Notes: generated by a model from the sequence alone, not told the origin. Shown: positions 1 to 7,408, counted from the first letter of the stretch. The stretch: DNA of 11,131 bases from Candidatus Methylomirabilota bacterium (GCA_016199025.1 JACQHM010000077.1:1-11131), one strand, 5' to 3'. A program made the numbers and translations.

Positions 1-1
1 C

Positions 2-607
2 AGCCGGGCCTTCCGGCGGGCAAGGGTTCCTCTGGCCTACTCCCAAGGATTTCACCCCCAGCCCAAGCTCTCCTTTGCCCTGGCCCTGTCTGTGGGTGTG
101 GAGGGCCTGGAAGAGCTGGCCGATGTCGAGCTTGCGAGCGTCATGCCCCCCGATGAGCTTGTCGCCCGCGCCAATGGGGAGCTTCCTCCAGGCCTCCGTC
201 TCCTTAAGGCATGGGAGGTATCCCTGAAAGACCCCTCTCTGGCCTCCCAGGTGGTGGGAGCGGTCTATCGGCTCCGGGTCGTGGGGGACGGCCTTGCCCC
301 GGTGGAGCGGGAGCGCCTCATCTCAGGGGAGGCCTGCCGGCGTTTTCTGGCGGAGCCTTCGATTCCGGTCCAGGTCGTCCGGAAGGAGAGGACGGTCGAG
401 ATCGACGCCAAGCCGTACATCCTCCGCTTCTCCCCCTCGGGGGAGTGGGGGACCGGCTGGGAGCTCACCCTGAAGATGGGGAGGGAAGGGAGCATCCGTC
501 CCCAAGCCATCCTCGAGCAGTTCTTTGCCCATTGGCAAAACGGCCTGGCCAAGCCGCTCTTGGAAGGGTTGCAGGTCACCCGCACCACTCTCCTCCTCGC
601 CTCTTAA
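2..607 (+). CDS. DUF2344 / TIGR03936-type radical-SAM-linked protein, C-terminal part (5' end outside window)
   Basis: The frame is open from the first bases of the window to a TAA at 605-607, giving 201 visible residues. The opening segment reads RRARVPLAYSQGFHPQPKLS followed by a VGVEG stretch, which is the hallmark of the DUF2344 family (TIGR03936). Members of this family are encoded next to, or fused to, B12-binding radical SAM proteins. The usual N-terminus, about 35 residues, lies upstream of the window. An ATG at 92 is in frame, but using it would cut into the conserved block, so it is not the start. The biochemical role of the family is not established; it is inferred to act in RNA or translation-related metabolism from its constant association with RNase G and ribosomal protein genes. 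It is followed after 96 bases by rng on the same strand, probably in one operon. Family assignment is confident; function is not. Confidence 0.85.
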   Translation, partial: SRAFRRARVPLAYSQGFHPQPKLSFALALSVGVEGLEELADVELASVMPPDELVARANGELPPGLRLLKAWEVSLKDPSLASQVVGAVYRLRVVGDGLAPVERERLISGEACRRFLAEPSIPVQVVRKERTVEIDAKPYILRFSPSGEWGTGWELTLKMGREGSIRPQAILEQFFAHWQNGLAKPLLEGLQVTRTTLLLAS

Positions 608-703
608 AATTACGAGCGTCTGAAGTCTGACGCCCGAAGCTAGGGTTCGGCCGTGGAGCAGCCATCACCTCGGGCCTTGGACTTGAGACTTTGGATCCTT
701 CCC

Positions 704-2230
704 ATGAAACGGGAGATCGTGGTGAACTCATGCCTGGTGGAAACCAGGGTAGCCGTCCTGGAGGACGGGACCCTCGTCGAGGTCCTGATCGACGACGCCA
801 AAAACAAGAGCATCGCGGGAAGCATTTATAAGGGAAAGGTGAAGAGGATCCTGCCTGGCATGCAGGCGGCCTTCGTGGACATCGGCCTGAATAAAGATGC
901 CTTCCTTTATGTCCGGGATATCTACGAGGACGTAGAGGAGTACGAACGCCTCCTAGGGGTGGAGGAGGGCGAGGAGCTGGAGGAGGAATTGCCCCCTCCC
1001 AAGCCGAAGCCGAAGGGGCGGCGCCCCCAGGCCTCCATCGAGGAGATCCTCCAGGAGGGACAGGAGGTCCTGGTCCAGGTGGCGAGGGAGCCGATGGGGA
1101 CCAAGGGGGCCCGTTTGACCTCCCGTATCACCCTCCCCGGCCGGTATCTGGTTTACATGCCTGCCGAGCAGCATATCGGGGTCTCCCGGAAGATCGAGAG
1201 CGAATCGGAGCGTCAGCGCCTGAAGCAGGTCATCGAGGAGATTAACCCCAACAAGGAGGGGATCATCGTCAGGACGGCTGGGATCGGTCGATCCAAGGCC
1301 GACCTCCAGGCCGACCTGGGGTTCTTGAGAGCCCTCTGGAAAAAGATCAGGGCCAAGGCCGAGACCCTCACCGCCCCCTCCCTCGTCCATCAGGAGTTGG
1401 ACCTGATCTTTCGGATCTTCCGGGACATGTTCACCAAGGAGGTTGCCCACCTGGTCGTGGACAGCCCTGGAGAGTACGAACGGTGCTTGGAGTACGCCGA
1501 GTCCCTCCACCCCGATCTCAAGTCCCTCCTGTTCCTCTACACGGAGGATGAACCTATCTTTAAGAGCTTCGGCATCGAGAAGGAGCTCGAGAAGGCCCTG
1601 AAGAGGAAGGTGTGGCTGAAATCTGGCGGCTCCATCGTCATCGAGGAGACCGAGGCCTTGATCTCCGTTGATGTGAATACCGGCAAATACGTGGGGAAGC
1701 ACGACTTCGAGGAGACGATCCTGAAGACCAACCTAGAGGCGGCCGGGGAGGTGGCGAGACAGGTTCGCCTCCGGGATCTGGGCGGGATCCTCATCGTCGA
1801 TTTCATCGACATGGCCCGCCAGGAGAACCGGGAGAGGGTGCTGAACGAACTCCGCGAAGGTTTGAAGGCCGACCGCTCTCCAACGAACATCTCCTTGATC
1901 AGCGAGCTGGGGCTGGTGGAGATGACGAGGAAGCGGGTGAAGCAGGGCTTGACGCAAGTCCTGAGTCAGGCCTGCCCCTTATGTGGGGGCTTGGGCCGAG
2001 TCCGTTCGAACCCGTCCCTCGCCCGCCAGATCTTGCGGGAGGCGGAGTGGCGGTTCTTTAAGAAGAGGCTCCCGAGGCTGAAGATCAAGGCCCATCCCGA
2101 CGTGATCGTGTATCTTCAAGATGAGGAGGCGGAGGTCATCCAGGGGGTGCAGGAATCCTACGGCGGCGAAATTATCTTGATGGCCGACGAGAACCTGCCC
2201 CCTGGGAAGTGCCAACTCCTCGAAGGCTGA
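704..2230 (+). CDS. rng: Ribonuclease G (RNase E/G family endoribonuclease)
   Basis: Single-strand-specific endoribonuclease of the RNase E/G family, acting in the cytoplasm in 16S rRNA 5' maturation and mRNA decay. The 508-residue product has the length of RNase G and lacks the long C-terminal degradosome arm of RNase E. An S1-type RNA-binding region (GKVKRILPGMQAAFVDIG, about residues 43-60) is followed by an acidic/proline-rich insertion (about 87-109), then the 5'-sensor and DNase-I-like regions. The metal-binding aspartates are D323 in ISVDVNTG and D366 in LIVDFID, and the Zn-link is C424-x-x-C427 in CPLCGG. Each lies exactly 20 residues beyond the E. coli RNase E equivalents (D303, D346, C404, C407), as I recall them, which fits the insertion. 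The frame extends upstream to an ATG at 653, but the conserved N-terminus MKREIVVNS begins at 704, so I chose that; no strong ribosome site precedes either. It is probably co-transcribed with the DUF2344 gene. Confidence 0.95.
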   Translation: MKREIVVNSCLVETRVAVLEDGTLVEVLIDDAKNKSIAGSIYKGKVKRILPGMQAAFVDIGLNKDAFLYVRDIYEDVEEYERLLGVEEGEELEEELPPPKPKPKGRRPQASIEEILQEGQEVLVQVAREPMGTKGARLTSRITLPGRYLVYMPAEQHIGVSRKIESESERQRLKQVIEEINPNKEGIIVRTAGIGRSKADLQADLGFLRALWKKIRAKAETLTAPSLVHQELDLIFRIFRDMFTKEVAHLVVDSPGEYERCLEYAESLHPDLKSLLFLYTEDEPIFKSFGIEKELEKALKRKVWLKSGGSIVIEETEALISVDVNTGKYVGKHDFEETILKTNLEAAGEVARQVRLRDLGGILIVDFIDMARQENRERVLNELREGLKADRSPTNISLISELGLVEMTRKRVKQGLTQVLSQACPLCGGLGRVRSNPSLARQILREAEWRFFKKRLPRLKIKAHPDVIVYLQDEEAEVIQGVQESYGGEIILMADENLPPGKCQLLEG

Positions 2231-2269
2231 GGCGCCAGCGAGGGTCTGCGACAAATAGGCCGCCCTGAG

Positions 2270-2337
2270 GAGGCTGATCACCGAGACAGCCTCTCCCTGA
2301 CCTGCTTCGGGGGCGCGCTCGTCGCGCTCACCCTTTT
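2270..2337 (+). terminator. Possible transcription end of the DUF2344-rng unit (two hairpins)
   Basis: GAGGCTG at 2270-2276 pairs perfectly with CAGCCTC at 2287-2293 across a 10-base loop. A second hairpin, GCGCG (2313-2317) with CGCGC (2323-2327) and a 5-base loop, is followed after six bases by TTTT at 2334-2337. Neither has the long uniform T-tract of a classic intrinsic terminator, so this is a weak call based on position just after the rng stop codon. Confidence 0.3.
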
Positions 2338-2397
2338 CCACTGATCCTGCCCTCACCCCTTCTTTCCTTGACACTGTTCCCAACAGGTAACCGTTCA

Positions 2398-2445
2398 GCA
2401 CCCCCACCCTTCCCCTCCCCCCTCGATGGGGGAAGGAATCATTCC
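2398..2445. repeat. C-rich palindromic REP-like element
   Basis: A run of C-rich sequence ends in TCCCCC (2416-2421) pairing with GGGGGA (2428-2433) around a 6-base loop, and is followed immediately by the small palindrome GGAATCATTCC (2435-2445). The pattern resembles the C-rich dispersed palindromes found between genes in many environmental bacterial genomes. Only one copy is in the window, so the dispersed nature is inference. Confidence 0.35.
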
Positions 2446-2567
2446 TGGTTGCTCCCCTACCGATACCCCCATGACCCGTCGAAGAGGAAGAGCTTTCAGA
2501 GCCGGCTGGTCGCTGGCAAGGTCCTGTTGGATGCAAATGCTCTACATGAATGAGCCGTTCTGATCTA

Positions 2568-2596
2568 TTGACTTGGTTCAAGGCCAGATTTAACTT
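2568..2596 (+). promoter_or_regulatory. Weak candidate sigma70-type promoter for the first RHS gene
   Basis: TTGACT (2568-2573) matches the -35 consensus at 5 of 6 positions. The hexamer 17 bases downstream is TAACTT (2591-2596), only 3 of 6 to the -10 consensus. A better-looking TATAAC lies at 2603-2608 but at a 29-base spacing. The stretch is AT-rich compared with its surroundings, which fits a promoter or leader, but the exact elements are uncertain. Confidence 0.25.
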
Positions 2597-2622
2597 GAAT
2601 AGTATAACCCATTATCTCTTGA

Positions 2623-2630
2623 GAGGAGGT
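2623..2630 (+). promoter_or_regulatory. Ribosome binding site deciding the start of the first RHS gene
   Basis: GAGGAGGT lies 5 bases before ATG at 2636 but only 2 bases before the in-frame GTG at 2633. The spacing favours ATG 2636 as the true start, making the product 1403 rather than 1404 residues. Confidence 0.8.
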
Positions 2631-2635
2631 CCGTG

Positions 2636-5600
2636 ATGAGTGGGAGAAAGTGTTTACCGCCTGCACCGATGAGGTGGGCTATTCGCAAGTCAGGAAAGAA
2701 ACGCAGATTCCGGCAGGCAACAATTCTCACGATGGGTCTCGTTCTCCTGACGGCCGGGCTCACTTTTGCTGACGACTACGAAGCCGGCGGCTTTAACGGG
2801 GCCACACGTAACTACAACAAGCCATTTGATGCAGGAGACCCGATCAGTGCAGCCAACGGCGCCTATCATTTCACGATCCCGCTTCTTTCTCTGGGCGGCC
2901 CCATGAATCTGTCGTTCGAACTTTTCTACCGCTCGGATATGTCTCACGTTTTTCAGTCCCTTCCGTCGGCTTTCTGGTGGAGGCCCTTTGCACGGGCTGT
3001 TTCAGGCTTCAAGTTTGATGATATTGAACATGCAACGGTCTATCTGCCTGATGGGTCTCAGGTCTCCTTTAAGAAAGAGGCATTGGGCAACTGGGTGCTG
3101 ACAGGCCCGACTGTGGATACTGGTGGATTCGTCTATACAGACAATATTCCTCAGATCAAGTATCAACTCAAAGAGACGACAGATTACCTGTATCTGATGG
3201 ACCCGGTTGCAGAGCAGGTCTACATCTTCTGGAAATACCGGGTTATAGGAAGCTGGTCTTTCTGGCGGATAGCCCGGATTATGGACAGAAATGGGAATCA
3301 ACTGGCCTATACATACCCCGCATCATGGGACTTTAAGCCCACCAGGGTAGAGGATGGGCTCGGACGTTCTTTGGAGATAACCTATTCCGATCTCGGGATT
3401 ATTGGGGGCACCCGTTATCTCGTGACCGTGACCGACCAGGCAGGCCGTCAGATCACGCTCAATTACGAAACCAATGGGGCTGATAATGCGAATGAGACGA
3501 CCCTCCGTTCCATAACCGATCCGCTCACGAACACGACGACCTTCCAGTATGCCGGGCGGGTGTTGCTGAACAACCTGATTGCCAGCCAGACCATGCCTTT
3601 GGGCAACACCCCCTACACCCAGACGTATGCGCTTCGGACCTTCTACGGAAACAGCTTCCCGCGGGTCACCTCCCAGACCGATGCCCTGGGCCACACCACC
3701 ACGCTGACCTACGACTCGACGGCCAACCGCCTCACCGTCACCCGCCCGGACGGCGCGACGGAGAAGTATGAGCATTACAGTTCCCACGGCCTGCCCAAGC
3801 GGATCACCGACCCGACGAACAAGACGGCCCAATTTACAAGGGACACCAGCCAGAACATTGATGTCCTTACCGGCGTGACCGACAGGATGGGGGACACGAC
3901 CGGCTTCACCTACCAGGCCGAGACCGGCAAGCTGGCCTCCCTCACCAACGCCAAAGGCGACACCCTCACCCACACCTACACGGCCCAGGACCAGACCTTG
4001 ACCAACCCCATCAACGGCGAGACCGTGGACTTCACCTTCTACAACCTCACCCGGACGGACTACCCCGATGGCACCAATGAGCAGTTCACCTATGATGCCC
4101 AGGGCAACGTCCTCAGCCGTGTAGATCGAAATGGCCGGACGTGGACCTATACCTACAACAGTCGGGGCCAGGTGCTCACCGCCACCACCCCCACCGGCGG
4201 GGTGACCACCTTCACCTACAACGCCGATGCCACCCCGGCCACCCGCATGGACTCGGACACTGGGGTCACCACCTTTGGCTATGACCCCTTCAAGCGGCCG
4301 GCCACAATTACCCGGCCTGATGCCAGCACAGTTCAGATGGCCTACGATGCCAACGACCGGATCACCAGTCTGACCGACGAGCGAGGCCACACGACCACGT
4401 ACACCTATGATGCCAACGGGAACCTGGTCAGCCTCACCGATCCGGCGGGCCAGGTCACCCAATTCGCCTACGATGCCCTGGACCGCCTCGTCCAGGTCAC
4501 CGACCGCCTGGGCAACGTGACCACCCAGACCTATGACGCTCTGGGCCGTCTGGCCTCGATCACCGACCCCACGGCCGTGGCCACCACCTTTGGCTACGAT
4601 GCCAGGAACTGGCGGCGCTGGCTCAACCAGATCACGCGAGGGGGACAGACCTGGCAGACTGGCTATGATGATGAAGGCATCGTGGCCTCGCGCACCACGC
4701 CCCTGGGCCATACGACGACCCGCCAGACCGACACGCTGGGGTCTCTCACCGGGCTGACCAACCCCCTGGGCCAGACCACGACCTTCACCCGGGATGCCAT
4801 GAGCCGGCTCACGGGCATGACCGATCCTCTTGGCCGGACCACGACGTTGGCCTACGATGGTCGGGGGCTGCTGACCGGTGTCACGATGCCCGTCATTGGC
4901 ACGGCCACCTATCAGCGAGACGGCCAGGGGCTGTTGAACCAGATCATGGACTTAAACGGCCAGGAGTGGACCTTCACCCGCACGGTGATGGGCCGGTTGG
5001 CCTCCTTGACCGATCCCTTGGGGAACACCTGGGGGCAGACCTATGACCCTCGTGGCCGCCTCACCCAGACCCTCTACCCCAATGGCAGCACCCTCACCCG
5101 GACCTATGACGACGCCAGCAACCTGACCCGCCGCCTCTATTCTGATGGCACGGACCTCCAGTATACTTACGATGCCCTGAATCGGTTGATGACCGCGAAC
5201 GACCTGACCCTGACCCGGGATGACGAGGGTCGGGTCACCAACACCGAGAACCCCGGCACGAGCTTTGGAGCCACCTACGATGAGGCCGGAAGGCTGAAGA
5301 CGGCGACCTACAACAACGGCACCTTCACGGTGACTTACACCTACAACGCCACAACAGGGCGGCTCACGCAGGTGACGGACGACCTGACCGGCACCCAGGT
5401 CACCTTTGCCTATGACAATGACTTTCGTCTGACCACCCTCACCCGCTCCAACGGGGTCACGACCACCCTCACCTGGGACAACGCCGCAAGGCTCACCCGC
5501 ATTCAGGACGGTGCCTTCCTTGACCTCCAGTACACCCTGGATGCCGCCGGGCAGGTGACCCAGCTCAACATGACTGCCCCCCTCGACCCGGCGTCGCTGC

Positions 5601-6847
5601 TCACCGAGCAAACCGAGACCTTCAGTTATGACAACGCCTCACAGCTCACAACCCCGGGTTACGGCTATGATGAGAGGGGGAGGCTCACCGCCTCGCCTGG
5701 AGAGACCTTGACATGGGACGGCGCATCGCGTCTGACCGGGATCAGCGGCGTGCCCCTTTCCTACAATGGCCTGGGGGATCTCGTCACCCGAGCAAGTGGA
5801 GAGACAACCCATTATTACTACAACGACGCCATCAGGCTCAATCCCATTATGGCGGAGAAAAACGACACCTCCGGCCAGTTCCTCCGATACTATGTCTGGA
5901 CTCCCGGTGGCAGCCTGCTCTACATGATTGATGCGGCGGATGGGAACAACGTGTATTTCTACCACTTCGACCGCATGGGCTCGACCCTGGCCCTGACCGA
6001 TGCGACTGGTACGGTCACCGACGCTTATGCCTATGATCCCTATGGCAGGCTTCTTAGCCATCAGGGGAGCAACCCGCAGCCCTTCACCTTTGTGGGGCAA
6101 TTCGGCGTGCGCCAGGAAGGGACAGATGGCACGCTCTACCACATGCGCGCCCGTTACTACGATGCGGTGACCCAGAGGTTTTTGAGCCGTGATCCTATCT
6201 GGCCGCAGATCGCCGATGCCAGGCAGATTAATCCCTATCAGTACGCGATAGGAAGTCCAGTACTCTATATTGATCCAACAGGGTATGACGAATATCATAT
6301 TGAAGATTATGTTGATATCGGATTGTTTGAGACACCACTGAATGTATTTATAGAAAGATACATAAAGCATGAGTTTACATATGAAGAGATGCTGGCATGG
6401 CGAAGCTATTTTCAAGAACAGCTTTTACGTCTTGCAGAGGAACCAGAGCAAGGTGTAATGACATTGGAAGAGGAACAAGAAAGGGAGGAAATGAAAGCTG
6501 AAGAAATTCAGGGTTTAGAAGTGGCCTTAAAGCATTTAGAGGAGCTCATAGGCGAGCGGGAGGCGGAGAGAAAAGCGGGGGAGAGGGTGAAGCAACCGAC
6601 GCCGGTGAAACAACAACCGACGCCGGTGAAGCAACAGTGGCAAGTCAGAGAAGGGAGATGGGTAGATGTGGTCAGGGGTGTATGGCTTAGTGGTGAACTT
6701 GTGGGTATGCCCCCTTGGTTTGTTCCTGGAGGGAGGGTCGGAGGTGAAGCTGACCAATATTGGAACCCCCAAACAGGGCGGTGGGAAAGGAATCCGGTTG
6801 GTTATGTCTGGGAAGACTGGGGTCCGGCGTCTGGAGGCCGGTGGTGA
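2636..6847 (+). CDS. Secreted RHS/YD-repeat protein with complete RHS core and variable C-terminal tip
   Basis: A 1403-residue exported protein. Residues 1-45 form a long Sec-type signal peptide: basic KSGKKRRFR, a hydrophobic stretch, and a site after TFA45. An RHS entry region follows from about residue 67 (GDPISAANGAYHF, then LGGPMNLSFELFYRSD), resembling DUF6531. From about residue 220 there is a long YD-repeat array, with dozens of YTYDxxGxL-type units such as YTYDANGNLVSLTD, expected to form a spiral beta-cage. Residues about 1085-1139 hold the pre-core segment (YHFDRMGSTLALTD). Residues 1150-1216 are the classic RHS core: GTLYHMRARYYD, RFLSRDP, INPYQYA, ending DPTG. The last 187 residues (1217-1403) are an unrelated tip. 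In polymorphic-toxin RHS proteins the cage encloses a toxic tip; here that is inference, as the tip is unrecognised. No PAAR or VgrG segment is present, so export is probably by Sec. Composition shifts sharply inside the gene (see findings). RHS family assignment is secure; function is not. Confidence 0.93.
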   Translation: MSGRKCLPPAPMRWAIRKSGKKRRFRQATILTMGLVLLTAGLTFADDYEAGGFNGATRNYNKPFDAGDPISAANGAYHFTIPLLSLGGPMNLSFELFYRSDMSHVFQSLPSAFWWRPFARAVSGFKFDDIEHATVYLPDGSQVSFKKEALGNWVLTGPTVDTGGFVYTDNIPQIKYQLKETTDYLYLMDPVAEQVYIFWKYRVIGSWSFWRIARIMDRNGNQLAYTYPASWDFKPTRVEDGLGRSLEITYSDLGIIGGTRYLVTVTDQAGRQITLNYETNGADNANETTLRSITDPLTNTTTFQYAGRVLLNNLIASQTMPLGNTPYTQTYALRTFYGNSFPRVTSQTDALGHTTTLTYDSTANRLTVTRPDGATEKYEHYSSHGLPKRITDPTNKTAQFTRDTSQNIDVLTGVTDRMGDTTGFTYQAETGKLASLTNAKGDTLTHTYTAQDQTLTNPINGETVDFTFYNLTRTDYPDGTNEQFTYDAQGNVLSRVDRNGRTWTYTYNSRGQVLTATTPTGGVTTFTYNADATPATRMDSDTGVTTFGYDPFKRPATITRPDASTVQMAYDANDRITSLTDERGHTTTYTYDANGNLVSLTDPAGQVTQFAYDALDRLVQVTDRLGNVTTQTYDALGRLASITDPTAVATTFGYDARNWRRWLNQITRGGQTWQTGYDDEGIVASRTTPLGHTTTRQTDTLGSLTGLTNPLGQTTTFTRDAMSRLTGMTDPLGRTTTLAYDGRGLLTGVTMPVIGTATYQRDGQGLLNQIMDLNGQEWTFTRTVMGRLASLTDPLGNTWGQTYDPRGRLTQTLYPNGSTLTRTYDDASNLTRRLYSDGTDLQYTYDALNRLMTANDLTLTRDDEGRVTNTENPGTSFGATYDEAGRLKTATYNNGTFTVTYTYNATTGRLTQVTDDLTGTQVTFAYDNDFRLTTLTRSNGVTTTLTWDNAARLTRIQDGAFLDLQYTLDAAGQVTQLNMTAPLDPASLLTEQTETFSYDNASQLTTPGYGYDERGRLTASPGETLTWDGASRLTGISGVPLSYNGLGDLVTRASGETTHYYYNDAIRLNPIMAEKNDTSGQFLRYYVWTPGGSLLYMIDAADGNNVYFYHFDRMGSTLALTDATGTVTDAYAYDPYGRLLSHQGSNPQPFTFVGQFGVRQEGTDGTLYHMRARYYDAVTQRFLSRDPIWPQIADARQINPYQYAIGSPVLYIDPTGYDEYHIEDYVDIGLFETPLNVFIERYIKHEFTYEEMLAWRSYFQEQLLRLAEEPEQGVMTLEEEQEREEMKAEEIQGLEVALKHLEELIGEREAERKAGERVKQPTPVKQQPTPVKQQWQVREGRWVDVVRGVWLSGELVGMPPWFVPGGRVGGEADQYWNPQTGRWERNPVGYVWEDWGPASGGRW
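6284..6847 (+). other. Variable C-terminal tip region of the first RHS protein
   Basis: This part encodes residues 1217-1403, everything after the core-ending DPTG. It has three sections: an acidic, probably helical part with coiled-coil-like Glu-rich runs (to about residue 1318); a Gln/Pro/Lys linker made of QPTPVKQ twice (1320-1333); and a Trp/Gly-rich end with YWNPQTGRWE and a terminal SGGRW. GC content is about 38% over 6241-6540 by hand count, against about 68% in a sampled line of the YD array. Such a break just after the core is typical of exchangeable RHS tips. I recognise no nuclease, deaminase or other toxin motif, so the activity is unknown; it could equally be a non-toxic remnant. 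Confidence 0.7.
6593..6634 (+). repeat. Two tandem 21-base units in the RHS tip linker
   Basis: Units at 6593-6613 and 6614-6634 differ at one base and encode QPTPVKQ twice. The repeat keeps the reading frame and forms a flexible Pro/Lys/Gln linker between the helical and the Trp-rich sections of the tip. Confidence 0.9.
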
Positions 6848-6916
6848 GGAGGAGCCATGGGGGCAGGCTTGAATCCGTGAAGCAAGGCATATCGCCGCAG
6901 GCAATGCCCGCGCCAA

Positions 6917-7000
6917 GCCTGTCCTGAGCTCGTCGAAGGGCCTGTCCTGAGCTTGTCGAAGGAGACGGCTGGTTCGCTCAGGACAAGCTTGTTGAAGGGA
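6917..7000. repeat. REP-like cluster, TCCTGAGCTTGTCGAAGG family
   Basis: Two direct copies, at 6917-6940 (with GAGCTCGTCGAAGGG) and 6941-6963 (with GAGCTTGTCGAAGG), are followed by a hybrid at 6973-7000 in which an inverted half (GCTCAGGACA) joins a direct half (AGCTTGTTGAAGGGA). TGTCCTGAGC (6943-6952) and GCTCAGGACA (6976-6985) form a perfect 10-base inverted repeat with a 23-base loop. Another copy lies at 7621-7644. Located just downstream of the RHS stop codon, the hairpin could stabilise or end that transcript. Confidence 0.8.
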
Positions 7001-7036
7001 TGACGCTCTTACGATGGATGTGGTCCCCCCCGCTTA

Positions 7037-7056
7037 GAGGAGCGGCTTCCAGCCGC
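7037..7056. repeat. REP-like palindrome, GTAGGAGCGGCTTCCAGCCG family
   Basis: GAGGAGCGGCTTCCAGCCGC contains the hairpin GCGGCT-TCC-AGCCGC. Further copies are at 7521-7544 and 8784-8808. It abuts the stop codon (7058-7060) of the minus-strand gene and could serve as its 3' hairpin. Confidence 0.75.
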
Positions 7057-7057
7057 T

Positions 7058-7408
7058 TTAGGGGCGGGGATGACGGACCGCCGTGAAAATGTCGTCCTGA
7101 CGGTCAGCAATCCGCTCAAGCAGCGCTTGCTGACGTTCCAGCAGAGCCCGCTGAGCTTCCAGCCGCTGGTCCATACGCTCCAAGAAGGCCTGCTGAGCTT
7201 CCAGCCGTCGGTCCATGCGCTCCAGAAGTTCGCGGGTTCCACCTTGCATGGTCTGGATAAGCTCCTGGGTGTGGTTGGCGCTTTCCCGGATAAGCTCCCC
7301 GATATAGGAGCGGGTCTGTCTGCCATTGTAAGCTGAAAAGAGACCCACAATGAGGGCAAAGATGGTCGCGCCAAGACTCACCACTGCCAGCCAATCGAGC
7401 ACTCCCAT
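7058..7408 (-). CDS. Small single-helix membrane protein with cytoplasmic-type coiled coil
   Basis: A 116-residue product. The start is ATG at 7408 (MGVLDWLAVVS), placed 6 bases after GAGGAG; an in-frame ATG at 7438 lacks such a site. Residues about 7-27 (LAVVSLGATIFALIVGLFSAY) form one transmembrane segment, followed by R30 and R33, which by the positive-inside rule places the C-terminal part in the cytoplasm. Residues about 36-105 are charged and heptad-like, with a 14-residue repeat at 62-75 and 76-89 (LERMDRRLEAQQAF and a near copy) and shorter LERxxAL units after it. This looks like a membrane-anchored coiled coil. I do not recognise a named family. It points opposite to all its neighbours and sits between two REP-like blocks. 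Being a partner or immunity factor for the upstream RHS tip is possible but unsupported; immunity genes normally run in the same direction as the toxin. Confidence 0.75.
   Translation of the reverse strand: MGVLDWLAVVSLGATIFALIVGLFSAYNGRQTRSYIGELIRESANHTQELIQTMQGGTRELLERMDRRLEAQQAFLERMDQRLEAQRALLERQQALLERIADRQDDIFTAVRHPRP
7142..7225 (-). repeat. 42-base tandem repeat inside the coiled-coil gene
   Basis: Two 42-base units encode the 14-residue repeats LERMDRRLEAQQAF and LERMDQRLEAQRAL. On the plus strand the 16-base string GCTGAGCTTCCAGCCG recurs at 7150 and 7192, exactly 42 bases apart. A degenerate third unit follows toward the 3' end of the gene. Confidence 0.85.

Larger units (their letters stand above)
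2231..2632. other. Intergenic stretch between rng and the first RHS gene
   Basis: About 400 bases with no convincing gene. The first 110 bases hold two small hairpins that could end the rng transcript. The middle (about 2398-2445) is a C-rich palindromic stretch. The last 60 bases are distinctly AT-richer and carry the leader and ribosome site of the RHS gene. An open frame at 2368-2553 encodes a Pro/Ser/Arg-rich peptide that reads straight through the palindromes; it lacks a ribosome site and any recognisable motif, so I do not call it. Ribosomal protein genes rplU and rpmA, frequent neighbours of rng, are absent here. Confidence 0.6.

Noticed and set aside
953..1702. Minus-strand open frame (249 codons) within rng
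   Set aside because: Leu/Gly-rich shadow of a confidently identified RNase G gene in a GC-rich region.
2368..2553. Plus-strand 61-codon open frame before the first RHS gene
   Set aside because: Pro/Ser/Arg-rich translation of C-rich palindromes, with no ribosome site and no motif.
1979..2581. Minus-strand open frame spanning the rng 3' end and the intergenic gap
   Set aside because: About half lies antisense to the Zn-link and C-terminus of rng, the rest crosses palindromes; no domain or convincing start signal.
3323..4711. Minus-strand open frame (462 codons) antisense to the YD array of the first RHS gene
   Set aside because: A shadow of GC-rich YD repeats: low-complexity Gly/Val-rich product, no ribosome site noted, and the sense strand carries clear RHS motifs.
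6666..6890. Short open frames on both strands over the RHS tip 3' end
   Set aside because: They overlap the in-frame, Trp-rich end of the RHS protein and show no start signals or domains; I see no immunity gene among them.
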